A model generated the notes under the pieces. That model was not told the origin of the DNA and ran no database searches. It saw only the letters and a program-made list of their open reading frames with translations. From Treponema parvum (GTDB lineage Bacteria; Spirochaetota; Spirochaetia; Treponematales; Treponemataceae): a stretch of 64,000 bases of DNA. Positions 6,856 to 15,789 of this stretch are shown here, piece after piece. Both the position numbers and the translations under genes were made by a program. The DNA lies in contig NZ_CP054257.1 of NCBI RefSeq assembly GCF_017893945.1, positions 1,240,001 through 1,304,000 of the forward strand, written 5' to 3'. Each line of letters begins with the position of its first letter. Within the stretch, counting starts at the first letter, position 1.

Positions 6856-6889
6856 GATTCCGGCAGGAAGTCGCCGTTCGGGATCTTTT
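6856..6889 (+). terminator. Possible terminator upstream of ileS
   Basis: GATTC-CGGC pairs with GCCG and GGATC around a short loop, with a four-base bulge, followed by TTTT and AATTTT. It would end transcription of the upstream gene before ileS. Confidence 0.4.
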
Positions 6890-6919
6890 AATTTTCAAGT
6901 CATAGTAAAGAGGAGCATT

Positions 6920-9900
6920 TTGTACAACCCTGTAAATCCTAAGGCAGATTTTCCCGCACAGGAAAACATCGTATTGAAATTCTGGAAAGACAAAGATATT
7001 TTTAAAAAATCAGTTTTGCAGCGCGAAGGCTCTGATGAGTTTGTGTTTTACGACGGTCCGCCGTTTGCTACGGGACTGCCGCACTTCGGTCATTTTATTC
7101 CTTCTACAATAAAGGATATAATACCACGCTATCAGACCATGAAAGGAAAAAAGGTCGAGCGCCGTTTCGGTTGGGACTGTCACGGCCTTCCCGTAGAAAA
7201 TCTTATTGAAAAAGAGCTGGGGCTTAACAGTAAAACCGATATTGAAAAATACGGAATTGAAAAATTCAACGACGCTTGCCGCGCGAGCGTTCTACGCTAT
7301 ACTTCACAGTGGCGGCAGATAATAACCCGTATGGGGCGCTGGGTTGACTTCGACAACGACTATAAGACTATGGAAGCCGATTACATGGAATCCATATGGT
7401 GGGTAGTTAAAACCCTTTGGGATAAAAAGATGATCTACGAAGGTCATTACATCCTTCCGTATTGCCCACGCTGTTCTACCGTTCTGTCAAACCATGAACT
7501 GAGCCTCGGAGGATACAAGGACGTCCATGATCCCGCCGTCACATTGCGTTTTAAAATTACCCGAACGCCTGAAGGCATAAACGATTCGGATTTGGCAAAC
7601 GGACGTACGTATTTTCTTGCGTGGACTACTACGCCGTGGACATTGCCGTCGAACCTCGGGCTTGCAGTCGGGCCTGACATTGATTATGTAAAAGTAAAAG
7701 ACGGAGACGATTTTTATATTTTAGCGGAATCAAGGCTTTCCGCATATTACAAAAGCGAAAGCGAGTATAAGATTATAAGAAAATATAAGGGACTCGAACT
7801 TGCCGGCGCAAAATACGAGCCCCTTTTTCCGTACTTTTCGGGACTCACAAAGAACAAGGACGGCTCTGACGGAGCTTTCCGTGTTTTTACTGCGGATTTT
7901 GTTTCAACGGAAGACGGAACCGGTATTGTACACACAGCTCCCGGTTTCGGCGAAGAGGACAACAAGGTATTTAAAGGTACGGGAGTACCTACTGTTTGCC
8001 CGATAGACGGAGAATGCAAGTTTACTTCCGAAGTACCCGACTATGAAGGCCGGTTTGTAAAAGACTGTGATAAAGACATAATCGAACGCTTAAAAAGAGA
8101 AAAAAAACTTGTAAAGCGCGATCAGATTCTTCACTCGTATCCGCATTGCTGGAGATGTTCTCATCCTCTCATTTATCGCGCGGTAGGTTCTTGGTTTGTA
8201 AAAGTCGAAGAAGAAAGAGAAAACCTTCTTAAAGCGAACAGCCGTATCAATTGGCAGCCCGCGCACATAAAGGAAGGACGCTTCGGTAAGTGGCTTGAGG
8301 GCGCCCGTGACTGGGCGGTAAGCCGTAACCGCTACTGGGGTAACCCCATACCGATTTGGAAGTGTGAAGAATGCGGCAAAACCCTCTGTGTGGGAAGCCG
8401 TGACGAATTAAAAAAACTTTCCGGCGTTTATCCTGAAGACCTGCACAAACAATTTGTCGATAAGATTACCATAGCCTGCAGCTGCGGCAAAACTATGCGC
8501 CGCATTCCGGAAGTTCTTGACTGCTGGTTTGAATCGGGGGCGATGCCGTACGCGCAAAATCACTATCCGTTTGAAAACAAAGAATATTTCGAGCGGCATT
8601 TTCCCGCCGATTTTATTTCGGAAGGTTTGGATCAAACCCGCGGATGGTTTTATACCCTTACCGTGCTTGCGTCGAATCTTCTCGACCGACCGGCATTTAA
8701 AAACTGCATCGTGAGCGGGCTCGTTCTCGCTTCGGACGGAAAAAAGATGTCAAAAAGTCTTCGCAATTATACCGACCCCGTAGAAGCTATAAATCAATTC
8801 GGCGCGGATGCGATCCGCCTTTTTTTGATGCACTCGGCCGTTGTAAAAGCCGACGATCTAAGATATTCGGACGACGGCGTCCGCGACGTGCTTAAAAGCA
8901 TAATAATTCCTCTTTGGAACAGCTACAGCTTTTTTGTAACTTATGCGAACATTGATAAGATTTTACCGACGGGGCGCGCTTTTGATCTTAAGCTGCCTGA
9001 AAATCCGCTCGACCGCTGGATGCTTTCCGTGACGCAGCAGCTCGTAAAAAAAGTTACGGACGCGCTGGATTCTTACGATCTTTCGGGCGCGATAGATCCT
9101 ATAGTTCTGTTTATCGACCTTATGAATAACTGGTACATACGCCGTTCGCGCAGACGTTTTTGGAAGAGCGAAAACGACGCCGATAAATCCGAAGCGTATG
9201 AAACTCTTTACATAGCGTTAAAGACTTTTACGAAGGTTGCCTCTCCCGTAATTCCGTTTATTACTGAACAGATTTGGCAAAACCTTAAACTTGACGAAGA
9301 TAAGGAATCGGTTCATCTTGAAGATTATCCTGAATACAACGGTTCTTGGCGCGACGAAGCTCTGGAATTTAAAATGTCCACCGTTCAAAAAGCCGTTTCT
9401 ATGGGACGGTCGTTAAGGAATGAATTCAACCTTAAAAACCGCCAGCCGCTTGCGAGCGTAGCGCTCATCACAAAGAACGCTGAAGAAAAAGCCGTGCTTT
9501 CAGAAATGGAAGATTCCATAAAAGAAGAGCTGAACGTAAAAAAAGTTGTGTTCCACGAACGTGAGGACGAACTTGTAGAATACAAGGCCAAAGCCAACTT
9601 CCGCGTGCTCGGAAAGGAACTGGGGCCTCTTATGAAGCAGGCGTCGCAAAAAATCGAACAGCTCGGGCAGGACGCCATTCAGTCCATAATGGAAGGCGCA
9701 AATTTGTCCGTCGAAATAGAAGGAAAGACCGTTGAACTTACGGCGGAAAAAATCGTCGTCGACCGCATCGAAAAAGAAGGGATGAAGGTTATAAACGACG
9801 GAACTCTCACCGTAGGACTCGACGCTAAAATTTCAGACGAACTGCGTAAGGAAGGCTATGTGCGCGACTTGGTTCGCGGCATTCAGAATCTTAGAAAGGA

Positions 9901-10096
9901 ATCGGGGCTTGAAGTTACCGACCGCATAATACTTTCAGTTTCCGGCTCCGAAGATTTAAAGGCCGCTTATGAAATGTTCGCCGGTTTTATTGCCGGCGAG
10001 ACGCTCGCCGTAAAAACCGTGTGGAAAGATTCTTTGGACGGAGTAAAAATCGAAGCCGACGATAAAATTTGGAGAGTTAGCCTTGAAAAAGCATGA
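6920..10096 (+). CDS. ileS: Isoleucyl-tRNA synthetase, long eukaryote-like class
   Basis: Charges tRNA-Ile in the cytoplasm. The class I signatures are HFGH (residues 55-58, variant of HIGH, inside PPFATGLPHFGHF) and KMSKS (609-613). The editing domain lies between about 200 and 400 (TTTPWTLPSNLGLAVG). The 1058-residue length and sequences such as YCPRCSTVLSNHELSLGGYKDV fit the eukaryote-like (type 2) enzymes, many of which resist mupirocin; that property here is only an inference. The start is TTG with a strong AGAGGAG site. No T-box leader is visible. The next gene overlaps its end by 14 bases. Confidence 0.97.
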   Translation: MYNPVNPKADFPAQENIVLKFWKDKDIFKKSVLQREGSDEFVFYDGPPFATGLPHFGHFIPSTIKDIIPRYQTMKGKKVERRFGWDCHGLPVENLIEKELGLNSKTDIEKYGIEKFNDACRASVLRYTSQWRQIITRMGRWVDFDNDYKTMEADYMESIWWVVKTLWDKKMIYEGHYILPYCPRCSTVLSNHELSLGGYKDVHDPAVTLRFKITRTPEGINDSDLANGRTYFLAWTTTPWTLPSNLGLAVGPDIDYVKVKDGDDFYILAESRLSAYYKSESEYKIIRKYKGLELAGAKYEPLFPYFSGLTKNKDGSDGAFRVFTADFVSTEDGTGIVHTAPGFGEEDNKVFKGTGVPTVCPIDGECKFTSEVPDYEGRFVKDCDKDIIERLKREKKLVKRDQILHSYPHCWRCSHPLIYRAVGSWFVKVEEERENLLKANSRINWQPAHIKEGRFGKWLEGARDWAVSRNRYWGNPIPIWKCEECGKTLCVGSRDELKKLSGVYPEDLHKQFVDKITIACSCGKTMRRIPEVLDCWFESGAMPYAQNHYPFENKEYFERHFPADFISEGLDQTRGWFYTLTVLASNLLDRPAFKNCIVSGLVLASDGKKMSKSLRNYTDPVEAINQFGADAIRLFLMHSAVVKADDLRYSDDGVRDVLKSIIIPLWNSYSFFVTYANIDKILPTGRAFDLKLPENPLDRWMLSVTQQLVKKVTDALDSYDLSGAIDPIVLFIDLMNNWYIRRSRRRFWKSENDADKSEAYETLYIALKTFTKVASPVIPFITEQIWQNLKLDEDKESVHLEDYPEYNGSWRDEALEFKMSTVQKAVSMGRSLRNEFNLKNRQPLASVALITKNAEEKAVLSEMEDSIKEELNVKKVVFHEREDELVEYKAKANFRVLGKELGPLMKQASQKIEQLGQDAIQSIMEGANLSVEIEGKTVELTAEKIVVDRIEKEGMKVINDGTLTVGLDAKISDELRKEGYVRDLVRGIQNLRKESGLEVTDRIILSVSGSEDLKAAYEMFAGFIAGETLAVKTVWKDSLDGVKIEADDKIWRVSLEKA

Positions 10097-11033
10097 TTTG
10101 ACTTTTATAAAAAAACGTTCCGCTCTGTGCATTAATGCCGCCGTTTTATCTTTTATCTGCGTTTTTATTTTTATAGCGTCTTCGTGTAAATCGGTTGAAA
10201 AAGCCATACCGGCTGTAGATGCGCTTTCGGTTCTTGAAGAAGACAGCGCAGTCTATTTTAGAATACCGGCGGCTCAGCACTCGGATTTTGTAAAAAAACT
10301 GCTGTACAGCGCGATCAGCGGACTTACGGAAGAAAACGCTTCTTTGATCGTTCCTAAGATAGACAACATCTGTGCGGGCATAGGAAGCGCAAAAGACGCC
10401 GGACGCATACAATTTTCGGCGGACGGCTACATTCCTCCTTTGGCGATTAAAGCCGCCCTCACGTCTAAAAACGGCTGGAACATGAAAAAGTCGTCCGTAA
10501 ACGCTTCTGTGGGCGGTATTCCGGTTCCGTATATTTATTATTCCCGTGAAGACACTGATTATTCGCTCGGACTGGCTTCTCTTAAAAACATCGTTCTTGC
10601 AAAGGATGTTGATCCTCTTTTTACGAGGTATAACGCCCAGCTTAAATCCGTTTCCGAAAGCGGCTCTGTCATGCGTCCGCAAGATACGTGGACTTCAGAC
10701 ACTTACGAGTGGATGAGTGAAAAGACTTCCGATATCCGTTTTTGTGTTTTGCGCCCGCAAGCCTTTTTGGCTTCGCTTTTAGGAACCGATATGCGCTTTG
10801 CCATAGTCTGTGCACGCGGAGCTTTGGCAAAGGGCGCTGACGGCTCGTTCAACCTCACTCTCGAACTTGAGTTTCCGAATTCTCTGGTAGTAAAGGCGGC
10901 TAGGGCTGCGCTGACTTTGGTGTTCGGAAAAAATATAGCTTTGGGCGACTCCGCTACGGTATTAAAACTTACGGACATGAGATTTACCCAAGAGCAAATT
11001 CTTGAAATTTTTGTACACAATATTTTGCCTTAA
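10083..11033 (+). CDS. Lipoprotein of unknown function
   Basis: A 316-residue protein whose N-terminus has a basic region, a long hydrophobic core (ALCINAAVLSFICVFIFIA) and the lipobox SSC with Cys35, so it should be lipid-anchored. The mature part contains AIPAVDALSVLEEDSAVYFRIPA and alternates short hydrophobic strands and helices; no known domain recognised. It starts with TTG inside the end of ileS, so it is probably translationally coupled to it. It is followed after 12 bases by the phosphoribosyltransferase gene. Confidence 0.75.
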   Translation: MKKHDLTFIKKRSALCINAAVLSFICVFIFIASSCKSVEKAIPAVDALSVLEEDSAVYFRIPAAQHSDFVKKLLYSAISGLTEENASLIVPKIDNICAGIGSAKDAGRIQFSADGYIPPLAIKAALTSKNGWNMKKSSVNASVGGIPVPYIYYSREDTDYSLGLASLKNIVLAKDVDPLFTRYNAQLKSVSESGSVMRPQDTWTSDTYEWMSEKTSDIRFCVLRPQAFLASLLGTDMRFAIVCARGALAKGADGSFNLTLELEFPNSLVVKAARAALTLVFGKNIALGDSATVLKLTDMRFTQEQILEIFVHNILP

Positions 11034-11045
11034 AAGGAGTTTTTC

Positions 11046-12083
11046 GTGGTTGACGACAGAGTGATTTTAAAAGCAGAAGACCTTGACGGATATCTTACAA
11101 GACAGGATAAACTTAATCTCGAGCGGCTTGAAGAGATGTACAGCGAGACCATGCGGTATTTTCAGCCGGAAAACAAAGAAAAAATAATTTCCCAATACGA
11201 TAAAATGGGACACACGATGCAGGAAATTTGCGCCGCACATCCGGACATACAGGTTTATTCTTTTGTGACCGAAGAAGGCGCCCATGCCGAAGCTTCCCGC
11301 GTCATTTCAAAACTTCGGGACGTCAATACGAATCATCAGGAATTCATGTATTACAGTCAGCGCGCGTATGAAATGCTTTTTAGAATGGCCTATACCGACC
11401 AGCACAGCGATAAAAAGAATTATATAACGGTAAAAACGCCCGTAACTTCGCCGGTGCAGAATTTCGCCGTACATAAAATACCGAATATCGACGAAAAAAT
11501 CGAAAATTCCGTAATGTGCGTAATGCTTCGAGGAGCCTTGCTTCCCAGCATGATCATGTCAAAAGAAATCGAAGAGTATTCGTCGCATAACTATGTTACC
11601 CCGTTTGCGCTTTTTAAGATCAACAGGGACGACACAAAGACTGAATCCAATATGGAATATGTTCTCAATTTAAAAAATTCTTTTTTTAACCTTGAAGAGC
11701 TTGACGGCAAGGATCTCATATTTGCCGATCCCATGAACGCCACAGGCGGTTCCTTGGTTACCGTAATACGGTATTTGCAGTCTCAGGGCGTAAAACCCAA
11801 GTCCATAAAATTCTTCAACGTGATATCCGCATTAAAGGGAAGCATCCGAGTTACGCGCGCGCTTGAAAACTGCACGTGTTATACCCTGTGGCTTGATCCC
11901 GTCTTGAACGTAAAGGCTTATATCATGCCCGGTTTGGGCGATGCCGGCGACCGCCTTAACGGGTGCGACAACTATGATTCTCCGCGCAATATTATCCAGC
12001 TAATTGCGGATTACGGAAGCAATATTTCAGGCTTGTACCGCTCACAGCTGTTTAAGATCGAACAGACTGTGCTTGGGAAGTGA
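11046..12083 (+). CDS. Uracil phosphoribosyltransferase-like protein with N-terminal extension
   Basis: The C-terminal 200 residues match Upp: [16 protein letters not shown] near 160, the PRPP loop [15 protein letters not shown] near 230 and the uracil-binding end [20 protein letters not shown] near 290. Upp converts uracil and PRPP to UMP in pyrimidine salvage. Upp is normally about 210 residues; this protein has 345, with a helical, Tyr/Met-rich N-terminal part of about 140 residues that I do not recognise. GTG start with a clear AAAAGGAG site. The substrate could differ from uracil. Confidence 0.8.
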   Translation: MVDDRVILKAEDLDGYLTRQDKLNLERLEEMYSETMRYFQPENKEKIISQYDKMGHTMQEICAAHPDIQVYSFVTEEGAHAEASRVISKLRDVNTNHQEFMYYSQRAYEMLFRMAYTDQHSDKKNYITVKTPVTSPVQNFAVHKIPNIDEKIENSVMCVMLRGALLPSMIMSKEIEEYSSHNYVTPFALFKINRDDTKTESNMEYVLNLKNSFFNLEELDGKDLIFADPMNATGGSLVTVIRYLQSQGVKPKSIKFFNVISALKGSIRVTRALENCTCYTLWLDPVLNVKAYIMPGLGDAGDRLNGCDNYDSPRNIIQLIADYGSNISGLYRSQLFKIEQTVLGK

Positions 12084-12829
12084 TGATTTTCCGGCCACTT
12101 CATTGTTCAATAAAACGGTGCGTTTTGAAAACTAAGTGTTCAATGCGAGATTCCGGCAGTGTGCCGCTTCCGGCCGTACGCTTACAAAGCTTTTCGTTCA
12201 TGTTTTTTCTTTTAGCGGCGGTATTTTTTTTCTGTTCCTGCCGTTCCGGAGCAGTTTTAGACGTTCCCGTTCCGAGCGAACAAAAAGTCGTAAAGAATAA
12301 CATCGCTTCCGAATATTATTCCATCGCGGAAGCGTACTTTGATTTAAAAAATTATACGAAGGCTGAAACTTATTATAAACTTGCCATGAGGGAAGAAAGC
12401 CTAAGGAGCGCATCCTATTATCAGCTGGGACGCGTGTACGCGCTTTCAAAAAGATGGGACGAAGCGAAAAAAGTTTTTACCGATTTAATAAAAAAAGATC
12501 CTGAAAATCTTTCGTTTGCGGAATCATTGGCTTACATCACAGCGATGAGCGGTGAAACGGCTTCGGCTCTTGAAATGTATTTGGATTTGACAAAAAAAAA
12601 TCCTGATAATTCCGAAATTCTTTGCAATTATATTTCCCTGCTTATCTATACTGAAAAGACCGAACTAGCGGAAAAAGAGCTGATTAATCTCAAAAATAAA
12701 TTTCCGGACAACGCGAACATAGAAAATTTTCAAAAAAGAATATCCGAAGGAACCGAGAAAGCGGAAAAAGCCAAAGAAGAAGAAAATACGGAAAAAAACA
12801 AACCCGCATCGGGGAGTGAAGGCGGCTAA
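12080..12829 (+). CDS. TPR lipoprotein
   Basis: Tetratricopeptide repeats run from about residue 80 to 215 ([87 protein letters not shown]). Before them is a hydrophobic stretch ending in FFFCSC, a probable lipobox. The tail is a Lys/Glu-rich disordered segment. The first ATG overlaps the previous stop, but the actual start may be a later Met such as 12143, because a 40-residue basic region before the signal core is unusual. TPR lipoproteins serve as scaffolds in envelope assembly; the specific role is unknown. Confidence 0.75.
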   Translation: MMIFRPLHCSIKRCVLKTKCSMRDSGSVPLPAVRLQSFSFMFFLLAAVFFFCSCRSGAVLDVPVPSEQKVVKNNIASEYYSIAEAYFDLKNYTKAETYYKLAMREESLRSASYYQLGRVYALSKRWDEAKKVFTDLIKKDPENLSFAESLAYITAMSGETASALEMYLDLTKKNPDNSEILCNYISLLIYTEKTELAEKELINLKNKFPDNANIENFQKRISEGTEKAEKAKEEENTEKNKPASGSEGG

Positions 12830-12837
12830 AACCGCCT
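12820..12837. terminator. Small hairpin between convergent genes
   Basis: AGGCGG and CCGCCT around the loop CTAAAA, with the TPR gene stop codon in the loop. No T-run, so terminator activity is weakly supported; it lies between two convergent transcripts. Confidence 0.3.
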
Positions 12838-12934
12838 CAATCAAAAGAATTTGCGCCAAGCAAGAAAGCCGCTTCAACCGAATAAATGCGCCCGACGCGT
12901 CGATTACTACCGGTCGGCCCCACGTGTGTCCAAG

Positions 12935-14335
12935 TTAATTTTGAGCTAGAAATTTGCGGTATTTTTCCGGGTCTACGCGGAAGGCGACGATCGGAGAATT
13001 TGCGTCGTTTAGAGCGTGTTCCGCAGCCTGCTCCGATTCTGCAATCAACCTGTCGCATGAAATCAGGCGAAGCGAACGCGCTGAAATACCGATCGCAGGC
13101 ATCATATTTAATCCTTCGCTGCGTAAGACAGTGATAAGCTCGCCATGAAAATTTTCGGCTATACCCAAAGCGGTATCGAGGTTTATCGCAGGCCGTATTA
13201 CGGCAAAGCCGTCGTCGCCGAATTCAAAAATCATATCTACAAAACTGAAATATTCTTTAATTACAGGAACGACTTTTTTTATGCGTTCGTCGGAAAGTTC
13301 AAGTCCCGGAATCCGTATTATTAAAAACGAAAGATCCTGCTCGACTGACGCGGCTCTTACCAATTCATCTTCAAGCCGTATTTTTAAATATGCCTCTCTG
13401 CAAAATCCCGTCAACGGAGAAAAAAGCTCTTCGTCCTTGTGAGGCGCAGTATTTGCGGGCTGTTCCCGATCTAGCTGGGGTGTGTCTACGGGAACGTCGT
13501 CTATCCATTCGGATTCGATTATTTTTTCATCGCCCGTTTTTTCGCCGGCCTTTTCAGCTGTTTCCGTCGCGTTTGAGAGTTCGCCGGTGCCCGTGTCTTC
13601 AGCGCTCGTGCTTTCATCGCATGCCGCTTCAGTTCCTTTGTTTTCGGCGTCAAAACTTTCATCTGTGTTATATTCTTCCAAGCTTTCCGCCGCCGCTTCG
13701 CCGTTTTCAATGCCTTCGGCACCTTCGCTTTCCTGCGGATAATCGTCTCCGATCGTAAAATCTTCCATGCCTAAATCAAAAGCGCCGCCGGCTGTGTCAT
13801 CTGAAGCGTTTAAATTGTTTGCTTCCATACCGGCGGCTTCAGGCGCTTTTTCAGAAAGATATACGTATAAAAGCATTATCGCAGTGATAAGCGTTCCCAG
13901 AAGTATTATAAAAAAGGCGATGCGGGCGTTGTCGAATATCGAATAGGGCGTAAGAAGATACAAAGTTTCGGTAAGGACGATAGTCCCTTCGGGTGCTTCT
14001 ATATGCGTAGTAAAAGTTTTTACAAGGGGGGAATCGGCGCCCGTTTGATTCGGAGGAAACTCGTACAGCATTTTGCCGTTATATTCCAGCCGGACGGAAA
14101 AAAGGTTTGCGGCTTTTGAAACTTCGTTTACAAAATACGGTATGAATTTTTCCGAAAGAACGGGAGTCTCTGAAATAATATCCGATGTCTTTTTCGATAG
14201 CGATAAAAAATTCTCGGAAGAATCTTTTATGCCTTTTCGATAATCTTTTACGGTGCTTACGATAAGATTTGCGACAGTCAGCAAAAATATGACTGAAATA
14301 ACGCCGGAAACAATACCGATCTTTTTGGATTTCAT
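12935..14335 (-). CDS. Membrane protein with degenerate GGDEF domain
   Basis: N-terminal transmembrane segment (10-27), about 100-residue periplasmic region, second membrane segment (138-158), a long acidic low-complexity linker (about 165-295) and a C-terminal domain with diguanylate cyclase layout (FSPLTGFCREAYLKIRLE near 310, FEFGDDGFAVIRP near 367, MPAIGISA near 415, ESEQAAEHALNDA near 435). In active cyclases the turn is GG(D/E)EF; here it is GDDGF, so catalysis is unlikely and a receptor or scaffold role is more plausible. Last gene of the minus-strand operon from 20209, overlapping the DUF115 gene by 4 bases. Confidence 0.75.
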   Translation of the reverse strand: MKSKKIGIVSGVISVIFLLTVANLIVSTVKDYRKGIKDSSENFLSLSKKTSDIISETPVLSEKFIPYFVNEVSKAANLFSVRLEYNGKMLYEFPPNQTGADSPLVKTFTTHIEAPEGTIVLTETLYLLTPYSIFDNARIAFFIILLGTLITAIMLLYVYLSEKAPEAAGMEANNLNASDDTAGGAFDLGMEDFTIGDDYPQESEGAEGIENGEAAAESLEEYNTDESFDAENKGTEAACDESTSAEDTGTGELSNATETAEKAGEKTGDEKIIESEWIDDVPVDTPQLDREQPANTAPHKDEELFSPLTGFCREAYLKIRLEDELVRAASVEQDLSFLIIRIPGLELSDERIKKVVPVIKEYFSFVDMIFEFGDDGFAVIRPAINLDTALGIAENFHGELITVLRSEGLNMMPAIGISARSLRLISCDRLIAESEQAAEHALNDANSPIVAFRVDPEKYRKFLAQN

Positions 14336-15789
14336 ATCTTATAATTATAACGTAAGAGAGATGTCTGTGCAAGTTTTAGCAGTTCGTCGAATTCTTTGTC
14401 TTTTAATTCAGGATTTTTTCGCAAAAAAGCGATAAATGGCAAAAAAGCGAAGAAATTCGATCGGTCGCTTAAGTGTTTCATAAAAACCGAAAAATCAAAA
14501 TTTTGAGGATTTTCAATCCTATGGGGAAGAGCGGTGCGATTCGTTTTCAACTTTTCCTTCCATATTCTAAACGTGTTTTTATATGAATTGAGTATTTGAG
14601 TTGTGCGGATCACCGGGTTTCCCGCATCCGGTATGAGCGGAGTGCGGAACATCAATGCGCAGTATCTTTGCTCGGCCGAACAAAGCCTGTATGACTGAGA
14701 ATAAAATCCGCTTTCAAGATACGTGCCTCTCGCATAAGGCTTTCCCGAAATGTATGCAAAATCCGCTCCGAACATTTCGATGTTTGAAAAACCCGCTTTT
14801 GCGGCAAAATCGGCCGCAGCTATCGTTACAGTTCCCGCTCCCGTTTCCAAATTCATAAAATCTTTTTCGGACGACAGCATGGGATGCCCCGTTCTTACAA
14901 ACAGGATCCTGTTCTTTAAAGCGTAAACGCGGCGGACGGCGCACGGAGACGCACAGACGTCAAAGACAAATAGGATGCCGCCGGGTATTTCAAGCATAAA
15001 ATGCGCGTGTGAAATAAATTGGCCGTCTATGGAAACGACTGCGTCGGGTTTTATATTGTGTTTTAAAAGCGTCCCCAAGGCGGTGTCGGTTGAAATTATA
15101 TAATAATTTTTTCTTTCCATTTTTAATTTTTTTACGGAATCGTCAAGGCTCGGCCCTGCTGCAACGACGGCGGCGGTCTTTTCTACGGGAAAAACCGTTT
15201 TTTCATTTATTCGGCCGTCTTTGCTTTTTAAAGCCTTATTTAAAAACAGTAAATTCCGCACGATATTATATTGCCATATTTTACCGAAATGACTTTGCAC
15301 CGAATAATCCGCCGATATTGAGGAAAGTTCTTTTTTTAACTCCGATATTATGTTTTTCACTTTTTTTTCGGCGGCAGTCCCCCACGCCCTTTGAATCAGA
15401 ATATTAAGATCCTTGTGCAACGCGGGAATATACAGCGTCTTTAAAAGTTGGGCGGCTTCGTTTCCGTTTTCTGCAGCGCAAAATATCACATTTCCGTTTT
15501 TCATCAGATCCTGAACGCACGGAATTTTTGATATGAACGAAATGTCCTTTGCGGAATTTTCTACTGCGATTATCCTTGCGCCGGGGAAACGTTCGAGCAC
15601 CGAGCGTATGTGGTATCCTCCGCCTATCCCTAGAATTACAACGAACGAGGATTTTTCAGGAAGCTGCCCGGTAAAAGAGTGCGCTTCAGCTTCGGGATCA
15701 TATTTTGAATGCATTGGCCTTCCGTCAAAAAAAACGGGTACGGGCAAAGAGTTTTTTGCTTCTATGATTTTTTCATACAACATGTTCAT
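14332..15789 (-). CDS. DUF115 / Maf-type motility-associated glycosyltransferase-like protein (copy 1)
   Basis: A 485-residue protein. The N-terminal part contains a Rossmann-like segment (SFVVILGIGGGYHIRSVLERFPGARIIAVE) and the central DUF115 domain reads AAVVAAGPSLDDSVKKLK ... PDAVVSIDGQ ... FDVCASP ... AADFAAKAGFSNIEMFGADFAY. DUF115 proteins (motility-associated factors) are linked to flagellin modification in Campylobacter, Aeromonas and others, and flagellin glycosylation is known in T. denticola. It overlaps the second DUF115 gene by 17 bases. Transferring a glycan to flagellin is the likely role, inferred from the family. Confidence 0.85.
   Translation of the reverse strand: MNMLYEKIIEAKNSLPVPVFFDGRPMHSKYDPEAEAHSFTGQLPEKSSFVVILGIGGGYHIRSVLERFPGARIIAVENSAKDISFISKIPCVQDLMKNGNVIFCAAENGNEAAQLLKTLYIPALHKDLNILIQRAWGTAAEKKVKNIISELKKELSSISADYSVQSHFGKIWQYNIVRNLLFLNKALKSKDGRINEKTVFPVEKTAAVVAAGPSLDDSVKKLKMERKNYYIISTDTALGTLLKHNIKPDAVVSIDGQFISHAHFMLEIPGGILFVFDVCASPCAVRRVYALKNRILFVRTGHPMLSSEKDFMNLETGAGTVTIAAADFAAKAGFSNIEMFGADFAYISGKPYARGTYLESGFYSQSYRLCSAEQRYCALMFRTPLIPDAGNPVIRTTQILNSYKNTFRIWKEKLKTNRTALPHRIENPQNFDFSVFMKHLSDRSNFFAFLPFIAFLRKNPELKDKEFDELLKLAQTSLLRYNYKI

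Noticed and set aside
6821..6919. T-box or other tRNA-sensing leader for ileS
   Set aside because: Only 99 bases between genes, no specifier loop or conserved T-box bulge sequence seen.
13390..13758. Plus-strand ORFs opposite the acidic linker of the GGDEF-like gene
   Set aside because: Same composition effect; Arg/Phe- or Ser-rich translations without family features.
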